Of a stretch of DNA of 64,000 nt, positions 12,501 to 23,900 are shown one piece after another; within the stretch, counting starts at the first letter, position 1, and every line of letters starts with the position of its first letter. Source of the stretch: Hesseltinella vesiculosa. Its lineage: Eukaryota > Mucoromycota > Mucoromycetes > Mucorales > Cunninghamellaceae. The notes under the pieces were generated by a model. It searched no databases, was not told the origin of the DNA, and worked only from the letters and a program-made list of their open reading frames with translations. The position numbers and the translations under genes are program-made. The stretch is from NCBI GenBank assembly GCA_002104935.1, contig MCGT01000052.1:1-64000 (forward strand), written 5' to 3'.

Positions 12501-13025
12501 TCTTTTCAAAGAAAAAAAATAGCAAACGCTGCAGAGCACTTTTGGGTGATCAGATCAATGTGCAATCATGCAAAAGTACCCAAGCCAATGAATGATGATA
12601 ATCTTGAAAATATGACGTCGATTGAAGAAGATCGCCCAGCCAACTTTTGTTCACTTTCGTTTTGACATCTCCGATCCACCAGCTAAAAAAATAAAAAAAT
12701 CGGCCATTTTCATCAGGGAATCCCCAGGCGAACAGATCAAAAGTCACAGCGCAGAATTGATCTAAATGAATTCACTCCAAATTTTTCATGCTATTACAAA
12801 ATGGTGAGAAACGATGTTTGTTAAATTGCAACCCTCTTAGGTAGCGCAGGGAAGAACGACTGGGCTGGCAAACATGCACTTAAAATGACTACGCACACAC
12901 TTGATTTTGCTTGCTCGCGCACTTGAAAACTTCAGCAGTTTGTCAGAATGGGTCATTAGTCAAAATCACTTTTCACATCTCAAAAAAAACACCTGGCAGC
13001 CACCAATTGGCGACGGAAATCTGAT
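9552..13025. repeat. 3.4-kb giant palindrome with ~1.5-kb arms
   Basis: The left arm (about 9552-11050) is repeated in inverse orientation as the right arm (about 11449-13025), around a unique spacer of about 400 bp. A 450-bp frame in the left arm on the minus strand (10474-10926) and one in the right arm on the plus strand (11581-12027) encode nearly the same 148-150 residue translation, differing by one poly-T length change and about one substitution, so the arms are young or kept alike. Near the outer ends both arms carry the block ccaatcggacaaaccg...aaaatcaag (or a diverged copy) also found at the ends of the 3178-4111 element. Each arm also contains a ggctgggc-type dispersed repeat. No transposase is visible. 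It is either a long-TIR foldback transposon or an inverted duplication of one. The shared 150-residue frame is not recognised and may be chance. Confidence 0.8.
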
Positions 13026-14950
13026 GTACCAGTACATCAACAAAGCAATAGAAAAGGAAGAGTCTCCCTCTTCCATTTTGCATCCAGGCTTGGGTGACGT
13101 TAGACAAGTGCTACAAAAAACATAAAAAGCACATTTTATTGGGCAATTGCAAGCCCTGTGTAATGTCCATATCCGTGAATTTTCTGAACCTCCTCGTTCA
13201 TTTTGCACTGCAAATGATGCTACATGAAAAAAAAAAATAAGAGATGAATCCAATCTCCGCCAGAGCCAGCATTGAATGCTTGGCTGTAGGATAATGAGCA
13301 AGTATGATGTATAAAGTAGCAGGACATGTACTGCGTAGATGGGGTTGGATATTCGTTCAAGGAGAATGTTACCGTCATGTGTTATCAGGGATGACAGCTC
13401 CCAGTCCAATGGGTGACAGCTGGCAGTTTCATTTCCCTCAGCTGCAGGGCTGTCCTTCCACACTACCCTTTGTAATAAACCGTTCATCTATATCTATATT
13501 TATTGAAAGTAAGAATGAAACTAGGAATACCACTGCATCCGAACAGGGTAAGTTGACGAGGCTTGATGATGTAATTGGGCTGCACTGTATCTGCGACGAC
13601 AGCCAGGCTGACGTTCCTCTTTTTCACAGTAGGCCACCCGGATTCTGGGAATGGCCAACGGTCCCAAGTCACTCGTCGGAGAGGTGTTTTACCGCCGGCA
13701 TCCAATCACCAGGCATGAATGACTCACGCTGATCCATTTTCGGCGCTTGGTCTCCGAGCTTGCCCAGGAAAAGATCCAGAGAGGAAATCTGCAACATCAA
13801 CGGGAGCCAAGTAAGTGTATATGAGCTAGTGTTGACCATTCTCTAGTTGATGCGTGGCTGCCACACGTGTCTTCTTTGCTGCCTCTTGTCTACAGCTAAA
13901 AAAAAAATGACGGCAATGTCAACCGGAAGGTTTTTTTGGGGGCACTCATTTTTTGAGATCTTGATCGGGATATCCAGAGCCCAAAACGATTTCCCAGCTT
14001 GGGAATTATACCTTGCGTTTGTTTAAACGCATATACGCATGTGCCTTTTGTTACTGCAAGAACGTCACCGGCCTAGAAAAAAAAAGCTGCTGTCATTGCT
14101 TTGTCAGCAAGCTTGAATGTTTTGCGCTGGACAGCACATTTGGCATGGAGTCTCGTGTGCGACAGGCCATGGTCCCTCGCCAAATTACAAAAATGAGCGA
14201 CTGCATAGTTGCTGACAATCGTTTTATTCGCAGTCTTGATCCATGATCCCATCCAGATTTATGCCCGAGCGATCCTTTGTGACATGATGATCAACACCAA
14301 ATGAGTTACCCATACTACGTTTTGATTATGGCTGATGAGGACTTGTCCATTGTATTTTTTTTTTTAGCAATGCAAACATTTCAGCCAATGAATGGGCGTG
14401 ATTTTAAAAAATTTTGTAGGGTGGAATCCATTGAGCTTTATTTAATTGTTTAATTGGAGCCCATGGTGAGCGGGTTTGTAACCTTAGCCACGTGGTTCTT
14501 CACCCGAAGCCGTGGAATGCCGGCCATTGGTTTCCCGTTTGAAAAGACGACGTCATTCACCTCGTTTAGATAAAGTTTTATTTTTTATTTTTTCAAACCA
14601 TGATTTTACACAAAAAAAAAAAGCTGTTTGGCAATGGCAACAGACATTTTCTGTTCATGATTGTACAGGACCAATTTCCTTTTGCAACAACAAAGCGAAT
14701 GGATAACATGCATGGCCCGAGGCTTTGTTTTAAAAAAGGGAAATGGACCACGACACCAATTTGGCCAATAGCAGATGACAGCGGAGTGATAATAAGGGCG
14801 CTTTTTTTTTTTTTTTGGACCCTCGCTCCCCTTTCTTTTTTTTTTTTTTTTCTTTCTCTCTTTTGTAACCTCTCAGTTTATACATAGGTCCACCTATTTT
14901 TGTTTCTTTTTTCTTTTGGAGTTGTACATGTGTGTGTATTTATGTGAGCG
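13026..14950. other. No supported gene; RGS gene promoter at right end
   Basis: Several frames of 60-170 codons exist on both strands (for example 12966-13487 minus and 13304-13732 plus) but none shows a domain, consistent splice sites or codon bias. Words such as ttggcgac...aaatctgatg continue the arm of the neighbouring palindrome a little way. The final ~150 bp are pyrimidine-rich (runs of T at 14801-14855) and precede the RGS gene, as expected of a promoter/5'UTR. Confidence 0.45.
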
Positions 14951-16462
14951 ATGCAAATAGATAGAACTTCCAGTGCTTCGACGACGAATCGACGACGACC
15001 TTCGTTTATTAATCTAAGTGGCACACAAGCCGTTCAACAGGATGACATTCTGTCTCCTCGCACCCCCAAATCGATCGCCAAATCACGACGAGGATCGATC
15101 AGTCTGGATCAGAACAAAACCCACGATGTGCTCGAAGCCTCCAAAGTGCCTACTCGATCCGACAGTTTGAAGCGAATGCAAAAGGAGGCCAAGGGCAAAT
15201 CCGCTGTTCCGTCTGCCCAGGTCATTACCTCGCCACCACTGTTATCCGATCGGAGCCCTGGTTATTTTGACTTGGAAGCCTCGCAACCGTCCATGACGCC
15301 TGCTGCTCTGGCTGTAGCTGCCCACCTCCGGTCCCAACAACAGCAGCCCCCGTCGCCCTATTACACCCAAGCTTTCCGTCAAATGTCTGTCAACGATCCG
15401 CCCGCCTCATCCTCCACCACTGTCAAACCTGTCAAACCAACCACGCCCCCCGCCCGCCCTCGCTCCTCATCCATTTCCAGCATCAGCAACAAGACACCTC
15501 CCAACTTTGACGTCCACATGCTCTATCGTGTCAAGACCCAGCGCACCGCCAAAAAGGTCGACAACTTTTTCGGCGACAATGTGCCCATTGACAAGAGTAT
15601 CAAGGAAATTCGCAAAGAAGGTCTCAAAGCCATGCTAAAATCCCATGTGCCACTGTGCTACTTTTTGTTCCATCTTCTTGAAGAATACAGCCATGAAAAC
15701 TTGGTAAGAAACAAGACTGGGAAGACGGAAAGGCTCCAGCTTACGGTTTTTTTTTCTGTATCTAGTTTTTTCATATCGAATTGGAGCAATATGAAGCCTT
15801 TCGCTACGTGTCATTGGTACAGCAGCTCGCAACGGCACAACATATCTACAACACGTACCTGACCCGGAACAGCCACTTTGAAGTAAACCTGGACGATCGC
15901 GTGCGGCGTCAAGTCAAAGAAGCCTTGGATCAGAAGCAGGTTGATACTTGTTTTGACGCAGCCAAACGCTCGGTCTACTCGCTCTTGGAATCAAGCTACA
16001 TGCGTTTCTTGACCACCAAAATCTATCATCGCATGCTCAAGGATTGTGGTAAGACTCTTTTTTTAAGACCCTTCCTTCGTTTCAGGCTTCAGCAGCTGAT
16101 CTCTATGTATCATAGGTGAATCAGCGTCTTATTACAAAGAAGAAACACGGTATGCGGCGGTGAATGTGCTGTTAGCGTACATAGAGCGTGAACACAACAT
16201 GATCTACAAGAATCCATTGACCGACACCCCCGTGTTCCAGAGCGTGTCCCAGACCACCCGACGCCGCCACGAATTGATCAAATCCATGATCCACGAATTC
16301 TGTCGCACGTTGGTTGGTGTCGAGTTCAGCTACTACCGCATGGACCCCGAGACCATGGAGCAGCAGTTGATCGATCACGATCCTCCCCATTCCCCTGTCC
16401 AAGAATCAAAGTCACCAAAATTGCTCCCTCGGCCCAAATTTGATTTCTTGAAACGCAAATAG
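14951..16462 (+). CDS. RGS-domain protein (regulator of G-protein signalling)
   Basis: Joined exons 14951-15703, 15766-16048 and 16116-16462 give 460 residues; both introns are GT-AG and the frame is continuous. Residues 1-215 are Ser/Pro-rich and probably disordered, with a run of Gln near position 133. Residues ~225-344 form an RGS fold: MLKSHVPLCYFLFHLLEEYS resembles the conserved helix 3-4 region, followed by ENLFFHIELEQYEAF and a final helix ending SSYMRFLTTKIYHRML. RGS proteins speed GTP hydrolysis on heterotrimeric G-protein alpha subunits at the plasma membrane. The C-terminal ~115 residues after the box are charged and end in a basic tail (FDFLKRK). There is no transmembrane segment, so this differs from Rgs proteins with 7-TM domains. 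Start: the first ATG after the T-rich 5' leader. The domain call is confident; which G-alpha it serves is unknown. Confidence 0.88.
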
Positions 16463-17320
16463 ACTTTTTTTTATTTATTTACTATGGCATTCTCTCATTC
16501 TCCCCTCTTTTCATTATGTTAATTTATGTTCTTGCATTCTTTTCGTTTTATTATTATTGTTTCTAGATCGGTATCAACAGGTTATATTGTAGTTGTAGAT
16601 TTTATTGGTTCACTCTTTTTTTTTTTTCATATGTTTATACACCTTATTAGAATAAAAATACAAAAAAAAATGAAACCCGCAAATACAAAGAAAGCCGTCG
16701 AAAACCAAACCAGCCAAAAATAAACGGAATAGAATGGATGTCTTTAGCACGAATGGGCAAATCAGCCGAATTTTCATTAAAGGCGCGGCCAATCTACGAC
16801 TGGATCAAAGAAGTACAGCAAATCCATGTGCTAGCTTCAATGGCACGTCTACTGTCTTCAGTCCACAATGACAAGTTCAAGGTGTGGCTCTGTTCATACG
16901 CTAGCTAAAGAAGGGGATAGGAAACGTGATGCCGTATAGGTCGCTTACAAGGCTATTTGGTACTGAAGCGATACACCGGGCAAGGCTTTGGTAGCACAGA
17001 GCAAAAACAAGTAGAAAATAGAAATGTTTGTGTAGCCGTGTATCCGTTCCTCTTGAAAGTCGAGAAGATGCCAATGCTTTGAAACCTCACCTTTTTTTCT
17101 CAGCTCAAGTTTAAAAGGCCGCACTACAACAGGCATTAAATCCAAATACTGAAAAAACACGCTGGGATTTCTTTCTCTTTCTACTGTACTTCTCAATTCT
17201 TACATTTGCTCAATTTTTCCACGCTCGACCAACCTTCTTGCAGCTTTTTTTTTTTTTACAAAAAATAGTCATTCAATTTATATATACCCCACCTTTGCAT
17301 GTTGCTCGTTTTTATCTAAG
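16463..17320. other. Intergenic; no firm gene
   Basis: Contains the 3' region of the RGS gene (T-rich, rich in ttattt) and the T-run leader of the next gene. A 45-56 codon frame starts at about 16735-16740 on the plus strand but has no support. Nothing else recognised. Confidence 0.4.
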
Positions 17321-18378
17321 ATGGATCCCATTCATCCTGCACAACGTCAGTTGGGCTACGTCAAATTCTTCAACACCAGCAAAGGATACGGCTTTATTTT
17401 ACCCAATGACTCTGAAAATGATTCTGTGGATGGTAATTCTTTTACGCCTTCTCTCCAGCGCCTCATTCATTTATGTCACGTAGAAGTCTTTGTCCACCAT
17501 ACCGCCATCATTTGTGAAAAAGGTTTCAAATCGTTGCTCGAGGTATAATATATGCATATAAAAAGACGGTTAGACTTTTACTAAAACATTGACTCGAATA
17601 TCGCGTCGAAAATGTCCTATTTTCGAATTATAGGGTGAGGAGGTAAAAGCTTGATGAAAAGGAAGAAGGGTGGCGAATGATATCTTAATGTGTGTGAATT
17701 TTTTTATGAAAATTTATCCAAACAAAAAAAAAAAATGGAATAGGTGGAGTATGATTTGATAGAAAGCACCAAAGGGTTACAAGCTGCCAATGTCACAAGT
17801 CCTGGCGGAAACCCCCTCAATGGGAACGTTTGCTATACCAAAACGTAAGCCTAAAAAGCTGTGGAGGCACGATTCAAACGTCGGCTCATCTTTTTCCAGT
17901 CAACGCCAACCTGTGACAGATCTGGCACCACCTTACCCTGTCTATGAAGGTAGATTCAATTCCTTTTCTTTTGAACAAAGACTTATTTCTCACTTTTTCT
18001 TTAGGCAATCCTATTCCAGGCTACTACCCATACGTCATGGCTTATTCCTCGGTGCCTCCTCCTTACACACCCGTCCCTCCATCGACAGTCATGCCATGCT
18101 TTCCTCATGTCGCGCCACTCTTGTCACCTGCACAATCTCCTGTCTCTTTACCTTTTCCTCTGATCGGTCCAGCTCCTGGCAGCGTTCCTGTCTATCTCAA
18201 TAGCAAAGATACCAATATCTCCTATATCCATCCCAGCCTACCCTCCTCTTACCCTCGTGGTGACCCCGTGCAATACCCCAGCTATCACCAGTACTCATCC
18301 CTACCCGTCTCTTATGCTTCCGAGCTCCCACCTCCACCTATTTCCCCCATCGACACTCTCGACCCCTCTTCCTCTTGA
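17321..18378 (+). CDS. Cold-shock-domain RNA/DNA-binding protein
   Basis: Six exons, 17321-17432, 17484-17542, 17634-17642 (9 nt), 17744-17844, 17900-17949 and 18005-18378, give 234 residues. Residues ~11-85 are a cold-shock domain: LGYVKFFNTSKGYGFILPND contains the RNP1-type motif KGYGFI, then EVFVHHTAI is the RNP2-type motif, and SLLE-GEE-VEYDLIESTKG followed by AANVTSPGG closes the barrel. The Gly-Glu-Glu of this canonical block is supplied entirely by the 9-nt exon, which is strong support for it. After the domain comes a Pro/Tyr-rich, low-complexity tail of about 130 residues (PYPVYEG, PPPYTP, PISP), typical of proteins that assemble RNPs. The likely role is single-stranded nucleic acid binding in translation or mRNA stability, similar to Y-box proteins. 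The splice phase of every junction was checked. Confidence 0.88.
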
Positions 18379-18510
18379 TTCAGTTTCCATAGTAAAACAG
18401 TAAGGAAAAAAAAAGTGCGAGTAAAAATCAACCAAATAAACCACCCAATCTCTACTCTCTCTTGTTACCCGTCAACAGTCCAGAAAAGGGGGGAAGGTTT
18501 AATAAGCCCA

Positions 18511-19299
18511 TCATGAACCGAAGAGCTGATCAGTACTGATGATATCGACATGCTTGGGTGGAGGGAAATACGGTTGAACCGGCTCGTTGGAGCGATTGGA
18601 CTAGAAGAAGAAAAATACAAGACTAGGTAAGTGGGGCCAGCGGCCGATGTCTATCTCGGTCACTTGCTGTGAGAAATGGTATCGGTAACGCAGACTTCTG
18701 ACTTGTGCTTTGGGCAATCGCCTTGTCCATCTCGTCTACGTTGGCTGTCACTTGTGCTAATGTTTGTGCCATGGCTTGGACAACTTTCTGTTGACAATGA
18801 ATAGCAGACGAGTAAGTCTGCACGCTTTGACCTGGCCCTTTTTTAAGCAGCCCACTCCCTCTAACTCACATCAATTTGATCAATGGTGTCAAAAGCATGC
18901 TGTAGACCGTCAGCATTCTGCTCCAGTTTCGCCAACGTCTCCCTGCAGCTTGTTGTATCCTCTTGCACCTATTGCAGGGTAAGAAAAGTGAGCACTTGCT
19001 TTCCATGGGCGTCTCATTTCTCCAGGTAAACGGAAGGCCTCAATACCTTTGATAGTGACGTTGCTGTATTTTCAATCCGTTGATGGCATTGATCAGTCTC
19101 CTTCTTCACCTGGGCAATCTACAACGAAAAGAGTCATAAGGAACGATATAACAACAAAAGTACTATTGCCATTGTTGTTTCGGCAGGAAAGATGGAGGCG
19201 TGATCTTACTAATGGTGAAGCTGTGGTTACTACTTGATGCCGTTTTGCTAGTTCTAATGATGCAGTGGCTATGGTATTGGCAGTATCTGAAGTGGCCAT
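18511..19299 (-). CDS. Small coiled-coil protein (possibly BLOC-1/BORC-like)
   Basis: Reconstructed from five exons on the minus strand, 19234-19299, 19047-19118, 18870-18968, 18668-18787 and 18511-18600, giving 148 residues. All joins are phase 0. The last intron (18601-18667) must use a GC donor (gcaagt) to stay in frame, and the other three are GT-AG. Residues ~1-115 are a heptad-rich helix with few prolines (KKETDQCHQRIENTATSLSK, AKLEQNADGLQHAFDTIDQ, VTANVDEMDKAIAQS). The C-terminus is short and proline-containing, ending STDQLFGS. The pattern of a helix with an ID dipeptide followed by a short non-helical tail recalls BLOC-1 subunit 4, but I cannot confirm the family from the sequence alone. 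The gene was recovered from exons too short to show as long frames. Confidence 0.65.
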
Positions 19300-19980
19300 G
19301 AACGAAAAACGAAAAGCACAAAAAAAAAAAAAAAAAAAAAAGAACTGATTCAGTCGCCTTTGTGGCTCTTCAGTGCGGCGTTTGAACGGACGACGCCCAT
19401 TGATAGCGCGATGACATGAATTCAAAGCGACAGAATGCTTGGGTAGTGAAGAGATCAGGCAGGCTTTAACTTGAACATATTGTTTTGCTGCATCGAACTT
19501 TGCCTTTTTGGACCTTTTTTTTTTCTTTTTGGCTTTGCAGGCTTTGAGCTGTGCGTGTTACTGTAAGATGGGGACGGGCGCGACCGACATGTCCAACGCT
19601 GTATCTTATCCCCATTCAGTGAATGGAGACACACATGACCTTTTTTTTTAACTTGCATTGGCATTCACGTGTGCCAATTGTTTGCGCCTCGGTGACCAGC
19701 CGAAAAGAATGATGTAAAAAAAAAAAATGAGGAGGCTCCATCAGCCATCTGGAGTGTTGTCAACCTCCTCTTTTATTTTTAAAAAGCTTCTTCAGACAAC
19801 TTGGGTGAACCTGCCACAGGATAAGAAGAAGATGAAAAAAAGGCAACACAAAGGAGCAAGATTTGATAACATGGGTGTGCCGGCCACGGAAAACAGAAAA
19901 AAAAAAAAAAGCAAAGTAGGGGTGCAGCAGCACCTATTGAGACCAGCCAGTGTTATGTACAGGAGTAAGAGGGAGGGGGG
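19300..19980. other. Intergenic; long A and T runs, no gene seen
   Basis: Contains a run of about 21 A at 19320-19341 and others at 19508-19520 and 19900-19913. No supported coding sequence. Confidence 0.45.
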
Positions 19981-20975
19981 TCAAGCCATGCGTTCGACAG
20001 AGGAAACATGCGACGAGGCTTTCATGTGTTTGCGCAGTGATCTTGCATGGAAATACGATTTTTTACATTCTTGACAAGAAAAGGGGCGGACGTTGCTGTG
20101 GGTCTTGCGATGGGTGCTGAGCGAATCTGGACGAGAGAATCGCTTGCCACAGCCGCCAAAATCACAGACAAAAGGTCGTTCGCCAGTGTGTGTTCGCAAA
20201 TGATTATGCATCTTGTGACGCTTGGTGAAAGGTTTGTCTCGCCGAGGACATCCATTCCATCCGCAATAGTAAACAGCCTACCGAAAATAAAATAAACGCT
20301 TCAGCAAAAAAGCTCGCCACTTTTTTTTCCTCTTTACCTTTCCTTTCCCAACGTGGACCCGGCAAAGATGTTCTGTCAGCTGAGACATGGAATACGTGAC
20401 GGTATCACATGACTCCCATCGACATTGCCAGCAATCCTGTTTTGGGAATTCCGAGTGGCAGTCCTGGAGAACTTGCTCCAACGTGATGATTCTATCAATC
20501 AAATCTTCCTTGCTTAACTTTTGCAAGGTGTCTCGTGATGTGGAGGAGGTGATGGCAAAGGGGAGAATTTGTTTGGTGTCCATGGCTGAGCGTGGCATTT
20601 CAGGAGTAGTCATCACGTTGGGCGACATTTGCTCGGCTGAAAGCGGCGGTGATAAGGGCGACAAAGCGTCATCCGTGCGCAAATTGGAATAGAGATGGTA
20701 CTGCGACAAGGTAGCTTGGTGGTTTAAAAAGGGCGTGCAAGGGTCGGACGGAAAGGCGTCCTGGATACTTGTCATCTCCGAAAGAGATTCATTGTGCCAT
20801 CCCATCCCGACCGAGTATACATCCGATGGATTTGTTCCCATCCCTCGGCCCAAGGCTTCCTCCGGACTGTGGTACACTATAAGAAGGCAAACAGTTAATA
20901 GGCTGCCAGTTATTTTCCTCGGGTTGACTATTTACTCAGTTGCTGATGACAGTATTCTAAAGGTGACAAGGCCAT
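19981..20975 (-). CDS. C2H2 zinc-finger transcription factor (4 fingers, GLI/ZIC-like)
   Basis: Exons 20936-20975, 20338-20876 and 19981-20277 (minus strand) join in frame to 291 residues. The N-terminal ~150 residues are Ser/Pro-rich with a short acidic helix (KEDLIDRIITLEQVL). Four C2H2 fingers follow. The first is a divergent CRWESC type ending HLCRVH. The second, YYCGWNGCPRRDKPF...H...H, has the tandem Trp-containing spacing of GLI/ZIC-type pairs. The third, FVCDFGGCGKRFSRPDSLSTH, is preceded by the classical linker HTGERPF. The fourth is FSCQECKKSYF ending HMKASSH. The last two fingers are adjacent to the C-terminus. A nuclear sequence-specific DNA-binding role is expected; targets are unknown. 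The start is placed on the short first exon (MALSPLEY) because its donor (gtaaat) restores the frame of exon 2 exactly. Confidence 0.85.
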
Positions 20976-22428
20976 GGCTTTTAAAGGTTTGTACAAGTTC
21001 TCTTTCGTGGCGTATGAAATGAAATGTAAAAAAGAAAAGAGAGAAAAAAAGGGTTCTATTTCTACTCTTTGTGAGGGAGATCGAAATCTGCATGGAACAA
21101 AAAAAAACACAATATAAAAAAAAAGACGGACCCGGTGGTACAACGTGGTTGGTTAGTCAAATCATTTACTGCAAATCTTCATTGGGTCGCTTATCCAATT
21201 AGGAAATCACACTGTCCACCACGCCTCTCTGCTGACTGATGCAAAAAGAGGATGTTCTAAAAAAACTTTGCCGTCGGGAGTCGCCAAAGGGAGCATGACC
21301 ACAGTTTTGCAGTGCCCCAACTGCCTCGCTTCTATCAAGTGCTTCTATCTTTTTGACATGCTGACCTCCTTCTCTAGAGATGCAGCGTACCAAAAGTAGA
21401 AACCATTGGCTTTTTTTTTTTTTTTCCACCACTGAAATTGGGCTGCAGTTACAACTGAAGAACCTGAGAAAAAAAGGACGCGTGTTTCAGAAAAAAAAAA
21501 GTCTCAGATCAACTATTGATTTATAGTTAGGTACTATTTAGCAAGAGAGCTACTTCGTGGCATGGACGAACCTCTCTCTTTGAGTTAACATCCCCTCCTT
21601 TTTATTTTCAGTCCTGCAGTTTTCATTTGAGATGGTCGTTGAAAGAAGCAGGATGCTGGACCAATCAAGCACAGTGTCACTAACCTAGCGACCGCTTGTG
21701 CTACTGAGACTTTTTTCTTTAAAAAAAAGGAGTAAAGGGAAAGTGATACCAAAGCTTTTATTCGGGAAGACTCCGTGACAAATTCCAATAGGTGGGAGAT
21801 CAGAGCTCCCTTTGGAGTGATTGTGAAAGCCAATTTAGATCATGTGTTAATGGGTTGTTGATGTTGTGATTATACGGATTTGGGAACAAAGAAAAAAAAA
21901 ACAAGAAGCTCGGTTTTTTTCCTTGATAGGTCAATTCTAATGGAATTTCCCAGGTCGGTGTTATTTCGTCTGTGTACCGGGTGCCACATGCCCTGACCCG
22001 GTTTTGGTAATGCCGATGTTGCCAATATCCACCTTTCCTTTTGACTATTTTTTTTTTTTTGGACGCCCAATGATTTGCAGCTTCAGCCAGTCAATGTGAC
22101 CTACCATCGTTGCTATTTTGGGCCACCCGTCTTTGAAAAGAGAGAAAAACTGGTTTTCTTACCGAAGCAGCTGGTTAAAAAGAAATTGGTGGTACATTAA
22201 TCCAAGGCCAACAAAAGTGGCTATGTAAACGTTTTTCCTCGACAGTTGACCAAGGTTCTTCTGCTTTAATGCGACTTTTTTTTTTTATAAAAACATAACC
22301 CGAGAGTCAAGGGCGTTGAATTTCATGCAGGAGCCCATGCCAATCGTTATTGGCCTGCTGAGCTGCGTGATGCCTTTTTGGGAACAGGAAAAAAATAACA
22401 TGTGAGTATGACACTTTCTGACCAAAGA
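20976..22428. other. Intergenic, no firm gene; two coding-like scraps
   Basis: A short frame at about 22078-22200 on the plus strand (QPVNVTYHRCYFGPP) and one at about 21745-21833 on the minus strand (AFTITPKGALISHLLEFVTE) look protein-like but have no partners. They may be fragments of mobile elements. Poly-A/T runs are frequent. Nothing else recognised. Confidence 0.35.
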
Positions 22429-23240
22429 TCAGCCACTTGCGATGATCCGTTTGGCTTCGCCATGAAGTTCATTGATTTGATCGGCAAATTTCTTTGCAAG
22501 CCCACCAACCTTTTGACCGGTGGGGTTGTTCTGCAGCCAATCCTGGGCCTTGTCGGCCGCCAGTTTCTGTTTTTCTTGCACCTTTTGTTCAATGTCACTT
22601 GTTTTTTCGGTCAGATGGTACTGCTGGTCTAGTTGGTGCAGGTTTTGACGGAGCTGGTCAAAGTATTTTTGGACAGTCTCGCGCACGCCATACTTGTGAT
22701 CAAACTCGATCCCTTTGGCCAAGACCTGGTCACCCAGCCGGTAGCCTGCTGCCATTAGCTCCGCCATCACCTTGGACACGGGTTTGGCTGACTCGTCCGC
22801 CTGCATTGTACTCTCCTGCTGCCGATTTTCCTCGCCTTCCACCGTCGGCTCACCTGCTATTGGTTTTTCTGGTGCCCCGGCTTCTGCTTCCTTTGTGTGT
22901 GATTGGTCTTGCGCATCTGCAAAGTACGATGCCACTTGGAGATGTCGGTTATCCACAATGGCTAACCACAAAAAAAAAAAAAAGGTCACGTTGCATGTTC
23001 TCCTATACAGATTGGTGCGATCTCCTTTTTACCATCTGTCAAAAGGGTAGCTGTGCTTGCTGCTTTGCTGTTTTCAAACAAGATCAATGCTGCCTGGCTG
23101 TCGTCTCCATCTGGCTTTAATTCCATATCCTTGATCCTCCCACAAAATAAAAAAAAATCGCGCAGTGATTTTTCGCTCGTGGACGCATTGACATTCGTCA
23201 CCTTGATCAAATTAGGTGTAGGTTCGCTTGGGATCTCCAT
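22429..23240 (-). CDS. RRM protein of the Vip1 type
   Basis: Two exons, 23009-23240 and 22429-22961, with a 47-nt GT-AG intron joining at phase 1, give 254 residues. Residues ~10-80 form an RNA-recognition motif: LIKVTNVNASTSEKSLRDFF is beta1-helix1 and QAALILFENSKAASTATLL is the RNP1-like strand-helix, poor in aromatic residues. That is typical of the fungal Vip1 / plant BPA1 group rather than canonical RNA binders. Residues ~85-135 are acidic and Glu-rich, probably disordered. The rest is long amphipathic helix (YFDQLRQNLHQLDQQYHL, EKQKLAADKAQDWL) ending in Lys-rich sequence. The function in fungi is poorly defined. The start ATG is the first in frame and lies 32 nt after an in-frame TAA-rich leader. 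Confidence 0.85.
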
Positions 23241-23900
23241 TATTTTATTGAATACAGAAAGAGAAAGGCAGAAAAAAAAAGCTGAAACGAGACCCTAGTT
23301 TTCTACTAGGCCATTCCACCGTATCCTTGCAGTAGCGAGCATCCAAAACTTGGCAAACCATGAAAGATAGGAGCCCAGTGTTTTTTCGTTTTTTTTCCTG
23401 ATTGTTGGCGCAGCGAGATCAAGAAAAATAGGCTTGCTCGTTTGGTCCGGCCAAACTAATCAATCCAGGCTTCTGCCTTGAGAGTTGAAGGCTGGGATAG
23501 GCAGAGAATGAGACGGCAGTGCTTTTCATTATTTCTCGACATGGTGACGAAGATGGTCCACGTACGGTAGTCGAGGTGTTGAAAGGAGCTGATGCACTGG
23601 GGAAAAAAAAAAGGACCGCGTGCTCCGCAACCAAAGCGATCTGATCTATCCACTCTCATCACTCATAATAAAATCCTCGGTGAATTATTTTCTCAGCTTT
23701 TGCATAGCTCGGCAACCTTCATGATGAAAAACTCATTCCCCGCCATGGAATGGGCATCTTTCCAAGACCATGGCGTGCTTCTCGCTGACGTTACCCAACA
23801 AACGGCCCGCTCCGCCTTTCAAGCTGCGGCGTTTTTGGCTTATGTTGCATTTCACAGTGTTGGAACGGTAGGATGAACCTAATTTTATAAAGGGCATGTG
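23241..23900. other. Intergenic; one coding-like block of unclear status
   Basis: A frame at about 23722-23871 on the plus strand (AMEWASFQDHGVLLADVTQQ) is GC-richer than its surroundings and runs into a possible donor (gtagga) at about 23869, but no further exon was found. It may be a small exon or a relic. Otherwise nothing. Confidence 0.3.
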
